Shown here one piece after another: positions 20,868 through 29,526 of a DNA stretch of 64,000 nucleotides. Made by a program: the position numbers and the translations under genes. Within the stretch, counting starts at the first letter, position 1, and each line of letters starts with the position of its first letter. The DNA is from Pelagibacterales bacterium SAG-MED47 (lineage in GTDB: Bacteria > Pseudomonadota > Alphaproteobacteria > Pelagibacterales > Pelagibacteraceae), in the NCBI GenBank assembly GCA_014653355.1, contig JACWEO010000003.1:1-64000 (forward strand), written 5' to 3'. The notes under the pieces were generated by a model, which searched no databases, was not told the origin of the DNA, and saw only the letters and a list, made by a program, of their open reading frames with translations.

Positions 20868-21164
20868 TTAAAGATAGTCACCTTTTTTAATTTTACTAGT
20901 TATTTGTTTTCGAGAATATTCAAACTTTTTTCTATGTTTTATACTTTTTTGATTTACCCTTTTTCTCCATAATCTAAATGAAGAAGGTTTTAAAGATCTT
21001 CTCATTATTTTAATAACGTCAGATTCCTTGTAACCAGTTTTTTTTTCAATTTCCTCAAAAGTGATCCTGTCTGCCCAGGCTGCCCAAATGACCCAATCTG
21101 GATCTTCAATTTTTGGTTCTGGATTTTTGACTTTGGTGACAGGCCTGTGACCTTTTTTTTTCAT
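20868..21164 (-). CDS. DUF2805 / TIGR03643 family protein
   Basis: A small basic protein of unknown function with the family core: DPDWVIWAAWADRITFEEIEKKTGY followed by the SDVIKIMRRSLKPSSFRLWRKRV segment. The core looks like a helix-turn-helix, so nucleic-acid binding is plausible but unproven. The start is ambiguous. The ATG at 21164 has AAAGGA a few bases upstream, while an in-frame ATG at 21221 also has an AAGGA at longer spacing and would add 19 residues. The shorter form is reported. The basic C-terminal tail is unusually rich in Lys. Confidence 0.8.
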   Translation of the reverse strand: MKKKGHRPVTKVKNPEPKIEDPDWVIWAAWADRITFEEIEKKTGYKESDVIKIMRRSLKPSSFRLWRKRVNQKSIKHRKKFEYSRKQITSKIKKGDYL

Positions 21165-21280
21165 AATTCCTTTATATTTGAAAAAAATTGATAATGCATT
21201 TTTTTTGAGTTCTGATATCATATAAATGATAGTCCTTTTTAGCCATCTTTAGCTCCCGGTTTTAAGGGCTATCTTTTTTT

Positions 21281-21895
21281 ATGCTTCCCCTAGATTTTAT
21301 TCTTTTTTTACAAATTATCATTTTTCTTTTTATTACACCTGGGACACCAAGGATCGTCATTATTTCTTACTCAATGAACTACGGAGTTCAAAAATGTGTT
21401 TGGACTGCATTAGGAGATATTTCGGCAAATTTAGTTCAAGCAAGCTTAGTTATTTTTGTTTTAGGAACTTTTTTTTCAGATAATCCAAATTTTTTAAATA
21501 TTATTAAGTGGATTGGAGCAATCTATTTAATTTATTTAGCTTACGATGTTTATAAATCTGTACCAAAGAATATTGATTCTAAAACAACTATATCAAAAAG
21601 TTTTTTTTCATTTTTTAAAGATGGTTTTCTTGTTGCAGGTACAAGTCCTAAAGCTTGGCTGTTTTTTCCTTTAATATTTCCACAATTTATTGACTTTAAC
21701 TCAAATTACATAATTCAATTTTTAATTTTGATAATAACCTATATTGTTTTAGATTTTATATCTTTAATTGGTTATGCATTACTTGCACAAAAATTAGTTG
21801 TTTGGATAAAAGCAAATCCAAAAACAATTAATACAATCTCAGCGAGTGTTTTAGTTCTAATTTCTCTGATAATTATTGTTTCACAACAATATTAA
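21281..21895 (+). CDS. LysE-family exporter
   Basis: A 204-residue membrane protein of the LysE/RhtB amino-acid exporter family with about six predicted helices. The N-terminal FITPGTPRIVIISYSMNYG corresponds to the conserved TPGP(N)...S...G element, and the second repeat has GTSPKAWLFFPL. The substrate is not predictable; family members export basic or neutral amino acids or homoserine lactones. It is divergent from the DUF2805 gene and stands alone ahead of the Liv operon. Confidence 0.83.
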   Translation: MLPLDFILFLQIIIFLFITPGTPRIVIISYSMNYGVQKCVWTALGDISANLVQASLVIFVLGTFFSDNPNFLNIIKWIGAIYLIYLAYDVYKSVPKNIDSKTTISKSFFSFFKDGFLVAGTSPKAWLFFPLIFPQFIDFNSNYIIQFLILIITYIVLDFISLIGYALLAQKLVVWIKANPKTINTISASVLVLISLIIIVSQQY

Positions 21896-21925
21896 AACAA
21901 CTAGTTGTACGTTTTGTCACTTGCA

Positions 21926-21945
21926 AATAAAGAGTTTTCTTTATT
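21926..21945 (+). promoter_or_regulatory. Hairpin upstream of the first Liv binding-protein gene
   Basis: AATAAAGA (21926-21933) and TCTTTATT (21938-21945) form a perfect 8-bp stem with a four-base GTTT loop. It lies 35 bases before the ATG at 21980. There is no following T-run, so it is not a terminator. It could be a leader structure or an operator. A good ribosome binding site (AGAGGAAG) follows at about 21968-21975. Confidence 0.35.
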
Positions 21946-21979
21946 AAATAAGTTATTAATTAATTAAAGAGGAAGTAAA

Positions 21980-23218
21980 ATGAAAATAAAAAAAATAATC
22001 ATAAGTTTTATTTCTGCAGCAATAATCTTATTATCAACTTCAGTTGTATCTTTTGCAAAAGTAGTAGGTGATAAAATTATTTTAGGTGCTGCAATTTCAT
22101 TAACTGGAAAATACTCATCGAATGGTGTTCATACTCAAAACGGTTATAACATGGCCGTTGACAGAATTAATAGCATGGGTGGAGTAAAAGTTGGTGGTAA
22201 AACTTATAAGTTTGACATTATCTATTATGATGATGAATCTAACCCAAAAAGAGCAGCTCAACTTGCTGAAAGATTAATTTCACAGGATGGTGTTGAGTTT
22301 ATGCTCGGCCCCTACAGTTCTGGATTAACAAAAGCAATTGCTCCTGTAACTGAAAAATACGGCGTTCCAATGGTTGAGGCAAATGGTGCTTCTAGATCTT
22401 TGTTTACTAAAGGTTACAAATATCTATTTGCAGTTTTAGCTCCAGCTAATCTATATCTTGATGTTGCTATCGATCTAGCAGTTGAAAAGAATAATGGAAA
22501 ACCAGTTACTGTTGCAATGGCGTTTGAACAAGATGCATTTTCTCAAGATGTAAGATTAGGAGTTTTAGATGCAATTAAGAGAACAGGTTCTAAAAAAGTA
22601 ATTGACGATAAATTACCAAAAGAACTAAATGATATGGCTGCTACTTTAGTTAAAGTGAAACAAATGAAACCTGATGTTTTAGTTGTTTCAGGTCACACAA
22701 AAGGTGCTCTAACTGCTATAAGACAAATATCTGAGATGAAGGTAGATGTTCCCATGTTAGCTATGACACATTGTGATGCAGCTAAATTATCAAAGCAACA
22801 TGGTAAAAACTCACAATATGCTTTATGTGCTTCTCAGTGGCATAAAACACTAACTTACAAGGATAACTTCTTTAAAGATGGTATGACTTATGACGCAGAC
22901 TTCACTAAAGAGTTTGGTTATGCGCCTCCATATCAAGCGGCAGAGTCATCAGCTGCTTTATTGGTATTTAAAGATGCATTTGAAAGAGCAAATTCTTTTG
23001 ATCAAAAGAAAGTAAGAGATGCTCTTGCAGCTACGAACATGCAAACTTTTTATGGAAACATAAAATTTGCTGAAGGTGGCCAGAATGTTGACAAGCCAAT
23101 GGTACTTTTCCAAGTAATGTGTGATGATGGTGGAAAATGTGAAAACAAAGTTGTTGCTCCAACTAAATGGGCATCAGCTAAGTTAATACATCCAATTCCT
23201 TCTTGGTCTAAAAGATAA
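21980..23218 (+). CDS. Liv-type ABC transporter substrate-binding protein
   Basis: A periplasmic binding protein of the branched-chain amino acid/amide family (Peripla_BP_6), 412 residues. The signal peptide occupies about residues 1-26. The mature domain starts with KIILGAAISLTGKYSSNG and has the FMLGPYSSGLTKAIAPV segment typical of LivJ-like and amide-binding proteins. It is followed by matching permease and ATPase genes (LivH, M, G, F). The ligand could be branched-chain or other amino acids or an amide and cannot be set from sequence. A strong hairpin with a T-run directly downstream probably raises its expression relative to the membrane components. Confidence 0.92.
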   Translation: MKIKKIIISFISAAIILLSTSVVSFAKVVGDKIILGAAISLTGKYSSNGVHTQNGYNMAVDRINSMGGVKVGGKTYKFDIIYYDDESNPKRAAQLAERLISQDGVEFMLGPYSSGLTKAIAPVTEKYGVPMVEANGASRSLFTKGYKYLFAVLAPANLYLDVAIDLAVEKNNGKPVTVAMAFEQDAFSQDVRLGVLDAIKRTGSKKVIDDKLPKELNDMAATLVKVKQMKPDVLVVSGHTKGALTAIRQISEMKVDVPMLAMTHCDAAKLSKQHGKNSQYALCASQWHKTLTYKDNFFKDGMTYDADFTKEFGYAPPYQAAESSAALLVFKDAFERANSFDQKKVRDALAATNMQTFYGNIKFAEGGQNVDKPMVLFQVMCDDGGKCENKVVAPTKWASAKLIHPIPSWSKR

Positions 23219-23230
23219 AACAAATCTATA

Positions 23231-23268
23231 AATACCCCCTAATATATTATATATAGGGGGTATTTTTT
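23231..23268 (+). terminator. Strong hairpin terminator/attenuator after the binding-protein gene
   Basis: AATACCCCCTA (23231-23241) pairs with TAGGGGGTATT (23254-23264), an 11-bp perfect stem with a 12-base AT-rich loop, and the strand continues into a T-run (23263-23268). It sits inside the operon, between the binding-protein gene and livH. It probably ends most transcripts and lets a minority read through. It may also protect the 3' end of the binding-protein message. Confidence 0.85.
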
Positions 23269-23280
23269 AAAGGGTTCTGT

Positions 23281-24174
23281 ATGGATTTCATGGTCTTCCA
23301 ATATCCAATGATTTCTGTTCAAGCATGTTTGGATGGAATTTTACTTGGAATTTTATTTGCATTAATTGCTTATGGCATGGCACTCCAATGGGGAGTAATG
23401 AATATAATTAATATTGCTCAAGGGGACCTAGTTATTTTAGGAGGATACATTGCATATTTTATGTATCTTTATGGCATACATCCTGCATGGGGAGTTATTG
23501 TATCGCCAATAATAATGTATTTTGTAGGTATAGCAATTTACAAACTTGTAATTAATAAAGTTGTAGATAGAGATTTATTCATATCTATCTTAGCTACATT
23601 TGGAATAAGTATTCTGTTTATGCAATTAATGAATTTTGCGTTTGGGGCTGATGTTGTCCTTGCAAATTCAGATTATGGAACAACCATGTTATTTAACAGT
23701 AATGTTGTGTTACCAAACTCAAAAATATTTTCAGCTTTTATAAGCATTTTATTTGCAATTTGTTTAGTAATTTACATGAAAAAATCTAGACTTGGTCGTG
23801 CAATTAGAGCTACAGCACAAAATGCAAGAGCAGCAAAGATTTTAGGCGTAGATACAGAAAAAGTTTATGCAGCTACTTTCGGTATTAATGCAGCTCTTTG
23901 TGGTGTTGCTGGCGCATTAATATCCATTACTTTTACAATTCACCCTTATATGGGACTTCCATACACAATTAGATCTTTCATGATTGTTATTGTTGCAGGT
24001 TTAGGAAATTTACCTGGTGTTGCAATGTCAGGAATGGGATTGGGTGTATTTGAGGAATTTGCAGACTACATATTAGGTACAGAATTTAGAATAGGATCAG
24101 TATTTTTACTTTTAGTTTTAATACTTGTTTATAGAAGATTTAAACTTTCTAGGAAAAGAGAGTATCTAAAATGA
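23281..24174 (+). CDS. livH: Liv-type ABC transporter permease LivH
   Basis: An inner-membrane permease of the LivH family, 297 residues with about eight predicted helices. Typical elements are ALIAYGMALQWGVMNIINIAQGD near the N-terminus and the EAA-like coupling region GRAIRATAQNARAAKILGVD at about residue 171. GLGNLPGVAMSGMGLGVFEEF follows near the C-terminus. It overlaps livM by 4 bases (ATGA). Confidence 0.93.
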   Translation: MDFMVFQYPMISVQACLDGILLGILFALIAYGMALQWGVMNIINIAQGDLVILGGYIAYFMYLYGIHPAWGVIVSPIIMYFVGIAIYKLVINKVVDRDLFISILATFGISILFMQLMNFAFGADVVLANSDYGTTMLFNSNVVLPNSKIFSAFISILFAICLVIYMKKSRLGRAIRATAQNARAAKILGVDTEKVYAATFGINAALCGVAGALISITFTIHPYMGLPYTIRSFMIVIVAGLGNLPGVAMSGMGLGVFEEFADYILGTEFRIGSVFLLLVLILVYRRFKLSRKREYLK

Positions 24175-25229
24175 GCATCGGTAAAAATAATATAATTTTA
24201 TATATAGGAATTTTAATATTTGGTATAGCTGCTCCATTCTTGTTTCCAGCCTTTAAAGTACAGTTGTCTATTCTTTGTGTGTTAATTGTTCTTGCTACAA
24301 CTTGGAATATTCAAGGTGGTGAAATGGGATACAATTCATTTGGAAATATACTATTTTATGGTCTTGGTATGTATTTATGTGCTTCAGTTCAAGTTGGAAT
24401 GTTTTTTCCGTTAGCTGAATGGACAGAGAGTGGTGGTGAAAAAACATTTGTTCACACGCCTGTACAATTTTTTCAGGGAATGGCTGTTGGATTGGTTGTT
24501 GCAGCAGTGGTGCCAACTATTGTAGCGGGTTTAATTGGATATTCTATTTTAGGACTTAGAGGGCACTATTTTGCCATCTGTACATTAGGATTAGGAGTTG
24601 CAGCAGGTGAAATTTCCGGGGGAATTGAAATTATAGGTGCTGGTCAAGGTTTCACAACTCCACCATTTCCTAATGTTGGAAACTTAGAATCAAGAGGAGA
24701 GTTTTTTTACTACTTAAGTTTCCTTGTTTTGATACTTACTTTCATAGCTGTAAGAGGAATTTACTCAACTAGATTTAAATTAATATTAAATGCAATTAGG
24801 GATAATGAAGATAAGGCTGAGGCTATGGGGATTGAAACCATGAAATATAAAATAGTTGGCTGGATGATATCAGCTTTCTTTTGTGGTCTTGCTGGCGGAA
24901 TCATGGGTGGCTTAGTTGGATATATTGATTCAACTGATGTTGCTTTTGATGGGAGAGAGATGGGAGTCTTTATGGTTTTAATGGCAATCTTAGGTGGAAA
25001 AGGAACTCTTTGGGGACCAATAATTGGTGCAACAGTGTTTCATATTTTTAAAGAGGGTTTTTGGACTTTCTTTTTAGGTTGGCAGTATGTTGCTCTCGGA
25101 GTTCTAATTGTTGTAATAGTTATTTATTTTCCAGAGGGGATAATGGGGTGGCTTAGAGAAAAATATCCTCAAAGATTTGGTGAAGTTATAGATGAGAAAG
25201 ACCGTAAGGCACAGGTGGAGCTTAAATGA
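24171..25229 (+). CDS. livM: Liv-type ABC transporter permease LivM
   Basis: The second permease of the importer, 352 residues with about ten predicted helices. It has GLRGHYFAICTLGLG, the cytoplasmic coupling loop LILNAIRDNEDKAEAMGIETMKYK, and the GGKGTLWGPIIGA segment of LivM. The start overlaps livH and the end overlaps livG by 4 bases, so the membrane and ATPase subunits are translationally coupled. Confidence 0.93.
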   Translation: MSIGKNNIILYIGILIFGIAAPFLFPAFKVQLSILCVLIVLATTWNIQGGEMGYNSFGNILFYGLGMYLCASVQVGMFFPLAEWTESGGEKTFVHTPVQFFQGMAVGLVVAAVVPTIVAGLIGYSILGLRGHYFAICTLGLGVAAGEISGGIEIIGAGQGFTTPPFPNVGNLESRGEFFYYLSFLVLILTFIAVRGIYSTRFKLILNAIRDNEDKAEAMGIETMKYKIVGWMISAFFCGLAGGIMGGLVGYIDSTDVAFDGREMGVFMVLMAILGGKGTLWGPIIGATVFHIFKEGFWTFFLGWQYVALGVLIVVIVIYFPEGIMGWLREKYPQRFGEVIDEKDRKAQVELK

Positions 25230-25966
25230 GTATTCTAGAGGTTAGCAATGTGAGTAAATCATTTGGTGGAGTAAAGGCTAACGTTGACATTTCAATGAAT
25301 GTTGAAAAAGGAAAAATAGTTGGATTAATCGGTCCTAATGGATCTGGTAAAACAACATTGTTTAATTCAATAGTTGGTACATATCCGATTGATGATGGTT
25401 CAATTAAGTTTAATAACAAGGAAGTTTCAGAACTGCCAGTTCCTGTAATAGCAAAACTTGGATTGTTAAGAACTTTTCAACAAACTAGAATTTATGGAAA
25501 GTTAAATTGTGTAGAAAATATGCTTATTAGTCACAAAGGTAGTGATGAGAGTTTAATGAAAATCTTTTCAACAATTCCTAAAGAACTTACAGAAAAGGCT
25601 GAAAATTTATTAAATTTTGTTGGTTTATATCAAAAAAGAAATCTACGAGCAGGCGATTTATCTTTTGGACAACAAAAATTATTAGAGTTAGCTATGGCAT
25701 TAATGAATGAGCCAGAAATGCTATTATTAGACGAACCAACAGCTGGAATTAACCCAACATTAATTAATGGAATTATAGACAGGCTAATTAAAGTAAATCA
25801 AGATTTTGGAATTACTCTTTTGGTCATTGAACATAATATGAGAGTGATAATGCAATTAGCGGAAAATATTTTTTGTTTAGCTCATGGAAAGATGCTAGCC
25901 AATGGCTCACCTGATGAAATAAAAAGTGACAAACGTGTTATAGATGCATATTTAGGAGCTCAATAA
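25226..25966 (+). CDS. livG: Liv-type ABC transporter ATPase LivG
   Basis: An ABC ATPase of 246 residues. Walker A is GPNGSGKTT (about residues 36-44), the signature is LSFGQQK (about 148-154), Walker B is MLLLDEPTAGI (about 165-175) and the H-loop His is in VIEHNM. The signature has F where GG is common (LSFGQQ), a substitution often seen in LivG. It overlaps livM by 4 bases and livF by 1. Confidence 0.94.
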   Translation: MSILEVSNVSKSFGGVKANVDISMNVEKGKIVGLIGPNGSGKTTLFNSIVGTYPIDDGSIKFNNKEVSELPVPVIAKLGLLRTFQQTRIYGKLNCVENMLISHKGSDESLMKIFSTIPKELTEKAENLLNFVGLYQKRNLRAGDLSFGQQKLLELAMALMNEPEMLLLDEPTAGINPTLINGIIDRLIKVNQDFGITLLVIEHNMRVIMQLAENIFCLAHGKMLANGSPDEIKSDKRVIDAYLGAQ

Positions 25967-26751
25967 TGGCAAATCAATATGAGGTTTTAGGAAAAGCTCC
26001 AACAGCAGAAGAGCTAAAAAATTTGTCTCCAAATGAAATTCATTTAACAATCAAAAATCTTAATGCCGGTTATGGTAAAATGGAAATATTACATAATTTT
26101 GATTTATTTGTTAATAAAGCTCAGTCGTTGTGTTTAATTGGACCAAACGGTGCAGGTAAATCAACAATTCTTCATTCAATATATGGATTTACAAATATTT
26201 TTTCTGGACAGATTGAACTAGACGGAAAAGAAATTACAAATCTCACACCAGCTGAAAAATTAAAATCTGTTGGTATCGCTTACATACTTCAAGATAATTC
26301 TGTTTTTCCTGACATGACAGTTGAAGAAAATTTATTAATGGGTGGTTATATTAAAGAAAATACAGACGAGTCCTATCAAGAGGCAGAGAGAATATTTGAA
26401 AAATACGAAAGGTTAAGAAATAGAAGAAACCAGCCAGCAAAAGTATTATCAGGAGGTGAAAGGAGATTATTAGAAATTTCTAGAGCCCTTGTGATGAAAC
26501 CATCTGTTCTATTAGTTGATGAACCATCGATTGGATTAGAGCCAAGATACATTGAAATGGTTTTTGAAATATTAAGAGACCTTCAACAGAGTGAAAAAAA
26601 GACAATTATTCTTGTCGAACAAAATGCTAAAAAAGGACTAGAATTTGCAGACATTGGATACGTCTTAGTATCTGGAGAAACTGCCATTGCAGGCAAAGGA
26701 GATGATTTACTTCAAAATCCTGATGTAGGTCGCTTATTTTTAGGCGGTTGA
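25966..26751 (+). CDS. livF: Liv-type ABC transporter ATPase LivF
   Basis: The second ATPase of the importer, 261 residues. It has Walker A GPNGAGKST (about residue 59-67), the signature LSGGERR (about 160-166) and Walker B VLLVDEPSIGL. It carries an extra N-terminal segment of about 25 residues (KAPTAEELKNLSPNEIH) before the ATPase domain that ordinary LivF proteins lack. It starts on the livG stop codon. The azlC ATG overlaps its stop. Confidence 0.93.
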   Translation: MANQYEVLGKAPTAEELKNLSPNEIHLTIKNLNAGYGKMEILHNFDLFVNKAQSLCLIGPNGAGKSTILHSIYGFTNIFSGQIELDGKEITNLTPAEKLKSVGIAYILQDNSVFPDMTVEENLLMGGYIKENTDESYQEAERIFEKYERLRNRRNQPAKVLSGGERRLLEISRALVMKPSVLLVDEPSIGLEPRYIEMVFEILRDLQQSEKKTIILVEQNAKKGLEFADIGYVLVSGETAIAGKGDDLLQNPDVGRLFLGG

Positions 26752-27455
26752 TGATTAAAAAAGAATTATTTTTTAGAGGCTACAAATCAATTCTTAAACC
26801 TGACAGTCCAGCAATAGCACTAGGATGTTGTTTCATTGCTATTGGTGCACTTCTTAAAAATATAGGTTTTAATATTCAGGAAAGCATTTTTTCTACAATG
26901 TTGATTTATGCTTTGCCAGGTTCACTAGTCATGGCTGAGTCAATTTTAGTAGGTGCTTCGTTACTAAGTATTTTTATTGCAGTTTGGTTTGTTAATGCAA
27001 GACTTTATCCAATGGCAGTTTCTTTATTTCCTTTGATGATGGATGAAAGTCAACCAAAATGGAAATATTATTTATCTTGTCATTTCATTGCTGTCTCAGC
27101 TTGGTTAATCATGAAAAGTAACTATGAAACGATTGAAAAAAAAGATCGAGTTGATTTCTGGATAGGCATAGGTTCTGCTACATGGAGTGTTGCAGTTATC
27201 GCAACAATTATTGGTTTTTATTTATCTGATTATCTAAGCAAAGATATGTTAATGGGTTTAGCAATTTTAAATCCAATTTATTTTACATGCATGTTGGTAG
27301 GAGCGATGAAAACAATTCAAGTTAGTTTATCAGTCATACTTGGAGGAATATTAGGTCCATTTTTTTATTTTTTTTCACCAGAATGGTCAATTTTACTCGG
27401 TGGATTAATTGCAGGATCGATATCTTATTTTATTGGAGAAAAAAATGTCAATTAA
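26751..27455 (+). CDS. azlC: AzlC-family branched-chain amino acid exporter, large subunit
   Basis: A 234-residue membrane protein of the AzlC/YgaZ family, which with AzlD forms a two-component exporter of branched-chain amino acids (and azaleucine). Family features include the N-terminal DSPAIALGCCFIAIGALLKNIG and LVGASLLSIFIAVWFVNAR with WKYYLSCHFI later. The ATG at 26751, overlapping the livF TGA, is preferred over a TTG three bases before. The presence of an exporter in the same operon as an importer hints that pool size of the same substrate is being balanced. Confidence 0.85.
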   Translation: MIKKELFFRGYKSILKPDSPAIALGCCFIAIGALLKNIGFNIQESIFSTMLIYALPGSLVMAESILVGASLLSIFIAVWFVNARLYPMAVSLFPLMMDESQPKWKYYLSCHFIAVSAWLIMKSNYETIEKKDRVDFWIGIGSATWSVAVIATIIGFYLSDYLSKDMLMGLAILNPIYFTCMLVGAMKTIQVSLSVILGGILGPFFYFFSPEWSILLGGLIAGSISYFIGEKNVN

Positions 27456-27768
27456 TATTTTATTATCAATAATTGTAACTTCGTTGGCAACTTATATATC
27501 AAGATTTTTAGGAGTTTTGTCATCAGTTAGAATTAAAGAAACTTCAAAAATATTTCGTTGGTTCAATTGTTTAGCTTACGCAACATTAGCAGCACTTATT
27601 GCACGAACTATAATATTTCCTGTTGGGGCACTATCTGACGCAAGTTATTTAAGTAGAATTATAGTTGTCATGTTGAGTTTAGGGATTTTTTTTGTCACAA
27701 AAAAAAATTTTGTTTACCCTACAGTATTTTCAGCAGTTGCAATGAGCTTAATAAATAATTATTTTTAA
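27445..27768 (+). CDS. azlD: AzlD-family exporter, small subunit
   Basis: A 107-residue membrane protein with about four helices. The VTSLATYISRFLGVL segment at the N-terminus and FNCLAYATLAALIARTI are AzlD-like. The ATG at 27445 overlaps azlC by 11 bases and follows GGAGAAAA, a good ribosome binding site. An upstream in-frame start at 27409 is buried in azlC and would break the first helix. Confidence 0.85.
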   Translation: MSINILLSIIVTSLATYISRFLGVLSSVRIKETSKIFRWFNCLAYATLAALIARTIIFPVGALSDASYLSRIIVVMLSLGIFFVTKKNFVYPTVFSAVAMSLINNYF

Positions 27769-27781
27769 GACTTTAAAAACT

Positions 27782-27790
27782 TGTTATAAT
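27782..27790 (+). promoter_or_regulatory. Extended -10 promoter for the CsiD/GlaH-type gene
   Basis: TGT at 27782-27784 directly precedes TATAAT at 27785-27790, a full extended -10 element. Transcription would start near 27797, about 13 bases before the ATG at 27810. No clear -35 box was seen, as is common for extended -10 promoters. Confidence 0.5.
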
Positions 27791-27809
27791 TGGATAAATT
27801 ATTTTAATT

Positions 27810-28721
27810 ATGAATGACATACCAGGATTTCAAATTTTACCAAATAAAGTTTCCCCTAGAATAATCGATATTAAGATTAAAAATGAAACTATTGAAAAAT
27901 TAATTTTTCCTTTTAAAAAATTTGATCTAACAGCAATTGAATACAAACCATTTACAAGATTCACAATTGCAAAAAGCTTAGATGATTTAACTCAAAATAA
28001 ACTTAGTATTTTATTAAACAAAATTATTAGAGATAGGAAATTAGGGTGTTTTATAATTGGTCCAGAAGATAAAAATTCTAATATTGATGATATCTTTTTG
28101 GTCAAGTTGTCTACTGCGATATCTCACTTAATTGGTAACCCCAATCATGACTCTATGGCAGGAAAGTACTATGCAAGATTTCATGTAAAACATGCAGATA
28201 AGAGTGACTCATATTTAAGAAAAGCTTATACCAACATGGATCTTCATACTGATGGAACATATGTAAAAGAAGTAACTGATTGGCTTTTAATGACAAAGAT
28301 TGAAGAAAAAAATGTTGAAGGTGGTGAAACTGCAATGCTACACTTAGATGATTGGGAGTATTGTGAAGAATTATTTAACGATCCAGTGGGTAAAGAAAAT
28401 TTTGTTTGGTCTTCTCCAAAAAGTAAAAATATAGATTATAAAGTTGAACATCCAGTATTTTCAAAAGATGAAAATGGTAAAGCTCAAATTTCCTATATTG
28501 ATCAATTTCCTGAACCAAAAAACATGTCTCAAGGAAATTTTTTGCAAAAGCTATCTGATTGTTTGGAAGAGAGTAAAAATAAAGTCATAACAAAATTACC
28601 AGTCGGCTCGGCTATTGTAGCAAACAATTATTTTTGGTTACATGGTAGACGTCCATTCAAAGAAAACAAAGATTTGAGCAGAGAACTCTTGAGAATTAGG
28701 GGTTCATTTTTCCAAAATTAA
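27810..28721 (+). CDS. glaH: CsiD/GlaH-type glutarate 2-hydroxylase
   Basis: An Fe(II)/2-oxoglutarate-dependent oxygenase. The E. coli homologue hydroxylates glutarate to L-2-hydroxyglutarate, with 2-oxoglutarate converted to succinate, in lysine/cadaverine breakdown. The iron ligands are His146 and Asp148 (MDLHTDGTYV) and His278 (FWLHGRRPF). The Arg-rich segment RELLRIRG supplies the 2-oxoglutarate-binding Arg. DSMAGKYYARF, SDSYLR and AMLHLDDWE closely follow CsiD. Length (303 aa) is slightly shorter than the E. coli protein, from memory about 325. No lhgO or gabDT gene is visible in the window, so the fate of the product is not shown here. Confidence 0.88.
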   Translation: MNDIPGFQILPNKVSPRIIDIKIKNETIEKLIFPFKKFDLTAIEYKPFTRFTIAKSLDDLTQNKLSILLNKIIRDRKLGCFIIGPEDKNSNIDDIFLVKLSTAISHLIGNPNHDSMAGKYYARFHVKHADKSDSYLRKAYTNMDLHTDGTYVKEVTDWLLMTKIEEKNVEGGETAMLHLDDWEYCEELFNDPVGKENFVWSSPKSKNIDYKVEHPVFSKDENGKAQISYIDQFPEPKNMSQGNFLQKLSDCLEESKNKVITKLPVGSAIVANNYFWLHGRRPFKENKDLSRELLRIRGSFFQN

Positions 28722-28755
28722 ACTATCATCCTTTAAATAAGAAATTTATAAATTT

Positions 28756-29523
28756 ATGAAATTAGGATTTATTGGAACAGGAAAAATAGCTTCTTCAGTT
28801 ATTTTAGGAGTATGTAGATCTAAGATAAAATTTAGGCAAATAATAGTATCCCCAAGGAATAAGAAAATAGCAAATAACTTAAAGAAGAAATTTAAAAAAG
28901 TTAGTATTGCGAAAAATAATCAAGATGTAATTAACAAATCAAATTGGATATTTTTATCTGTCACTCCAAAAGTAGGAGATAAAATTATTAAAGACTTAAA
29001 ATTTAAATCTAATCAAACAATTATAAGTTTTATTTCAACAATAAATCTTTTTGAACTTAAAAAAATGATCAAAGTAAAATCCAAAATTATTAGAGCAATA
29101 CCGCTGCCTCCAATATCTATCAAGAAAGGCCCAGTTCCTATTTGTCCACCTAACAAACAAGTGAAAAGTTTTTTTGATAAAATTGGATCTACAATAGAAA
29201 TTAAAAATGAAAAACTATCTATTAATTTTTGGTCAACATCTGGGATGATGGCGTCATATTACGAAATGTTAAAAGTAATGAGTGATTGGCTTGTAAAAAA
29301 AGGAATAAAAAAACAAGATGCTCAAAAATATATAACTTCATTATTTTTAGCTTTATCAGAGGACGCAGTTGTAAATTCTAAAAAAGATTTAAAACATTTA
29401 GTAAATGAGTCTCAAACACCAAAAGGACTTAACCAACAAGGTCTTAATATGATGTCAAAAAAACGTGTTTATAAATCTATTGTTAATACTTTAAATAATA
29501 TTCACAAAAGATTGAATAAATGA
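28756..29523 (+). CDS. ProC-like dehydrogenase, divergent
   Basis: A 255-residue protein with the pyrroline-5-carboxylate reductase architecture: an N-terminal Rossmann fold (KLGFIGTGKIASSVILG, residues 2-18), SVTPKVGDKI, IRAIPLPPI and a C-terminal helical dimerisation domain. The usual C-terminal signature (V-x-SPGGTT-x-x-GL) is replaced by NESQTPKGLNQQGL, so the substrate-binding loop has changed. It may not be a true proline-synthesis enzyme; an amino-acid dehydrogenase or imine reductase on another substrate is possible. It sits between glaH and the second Liv operon, 3 bases before livG. Confidence 0.7.
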   Translation: MKLGFIGTGKIASSVILGVCRSKIKFRQIIVSPRNKKIANNLKKKFKKVSIAKNNQDVINKSNWIFLSVTPKVGDKIIKDLKFKSNQTIISFISTINLFELKKMIKVKSKIIRAIPLPPISIKKGPVPICPPNKQVKSFFDKIGSTIEIKNEKLSINFWSTSGMMASYYEMLKVMSDWLVKKGIKKQDAQKYITSLFLALSEDAVVNSKKDLKHLVNESQTPKGLNQQGLNMMSKKRVYKSIVNTLNNIHKRLNK

Positions 29524-29526
29524 TTA

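Noticed and set aside
21250..21280. Short hairpin with a T-run (TAGCTCCC with GGGCTA) just before the LysE gene start at 21281.
   Set aside because: The stem is only about 6 bp with a bulge, and it lies in the spacer between divergent genes where no upstream transcript needs ending, so chance is more likely than a real terminator.
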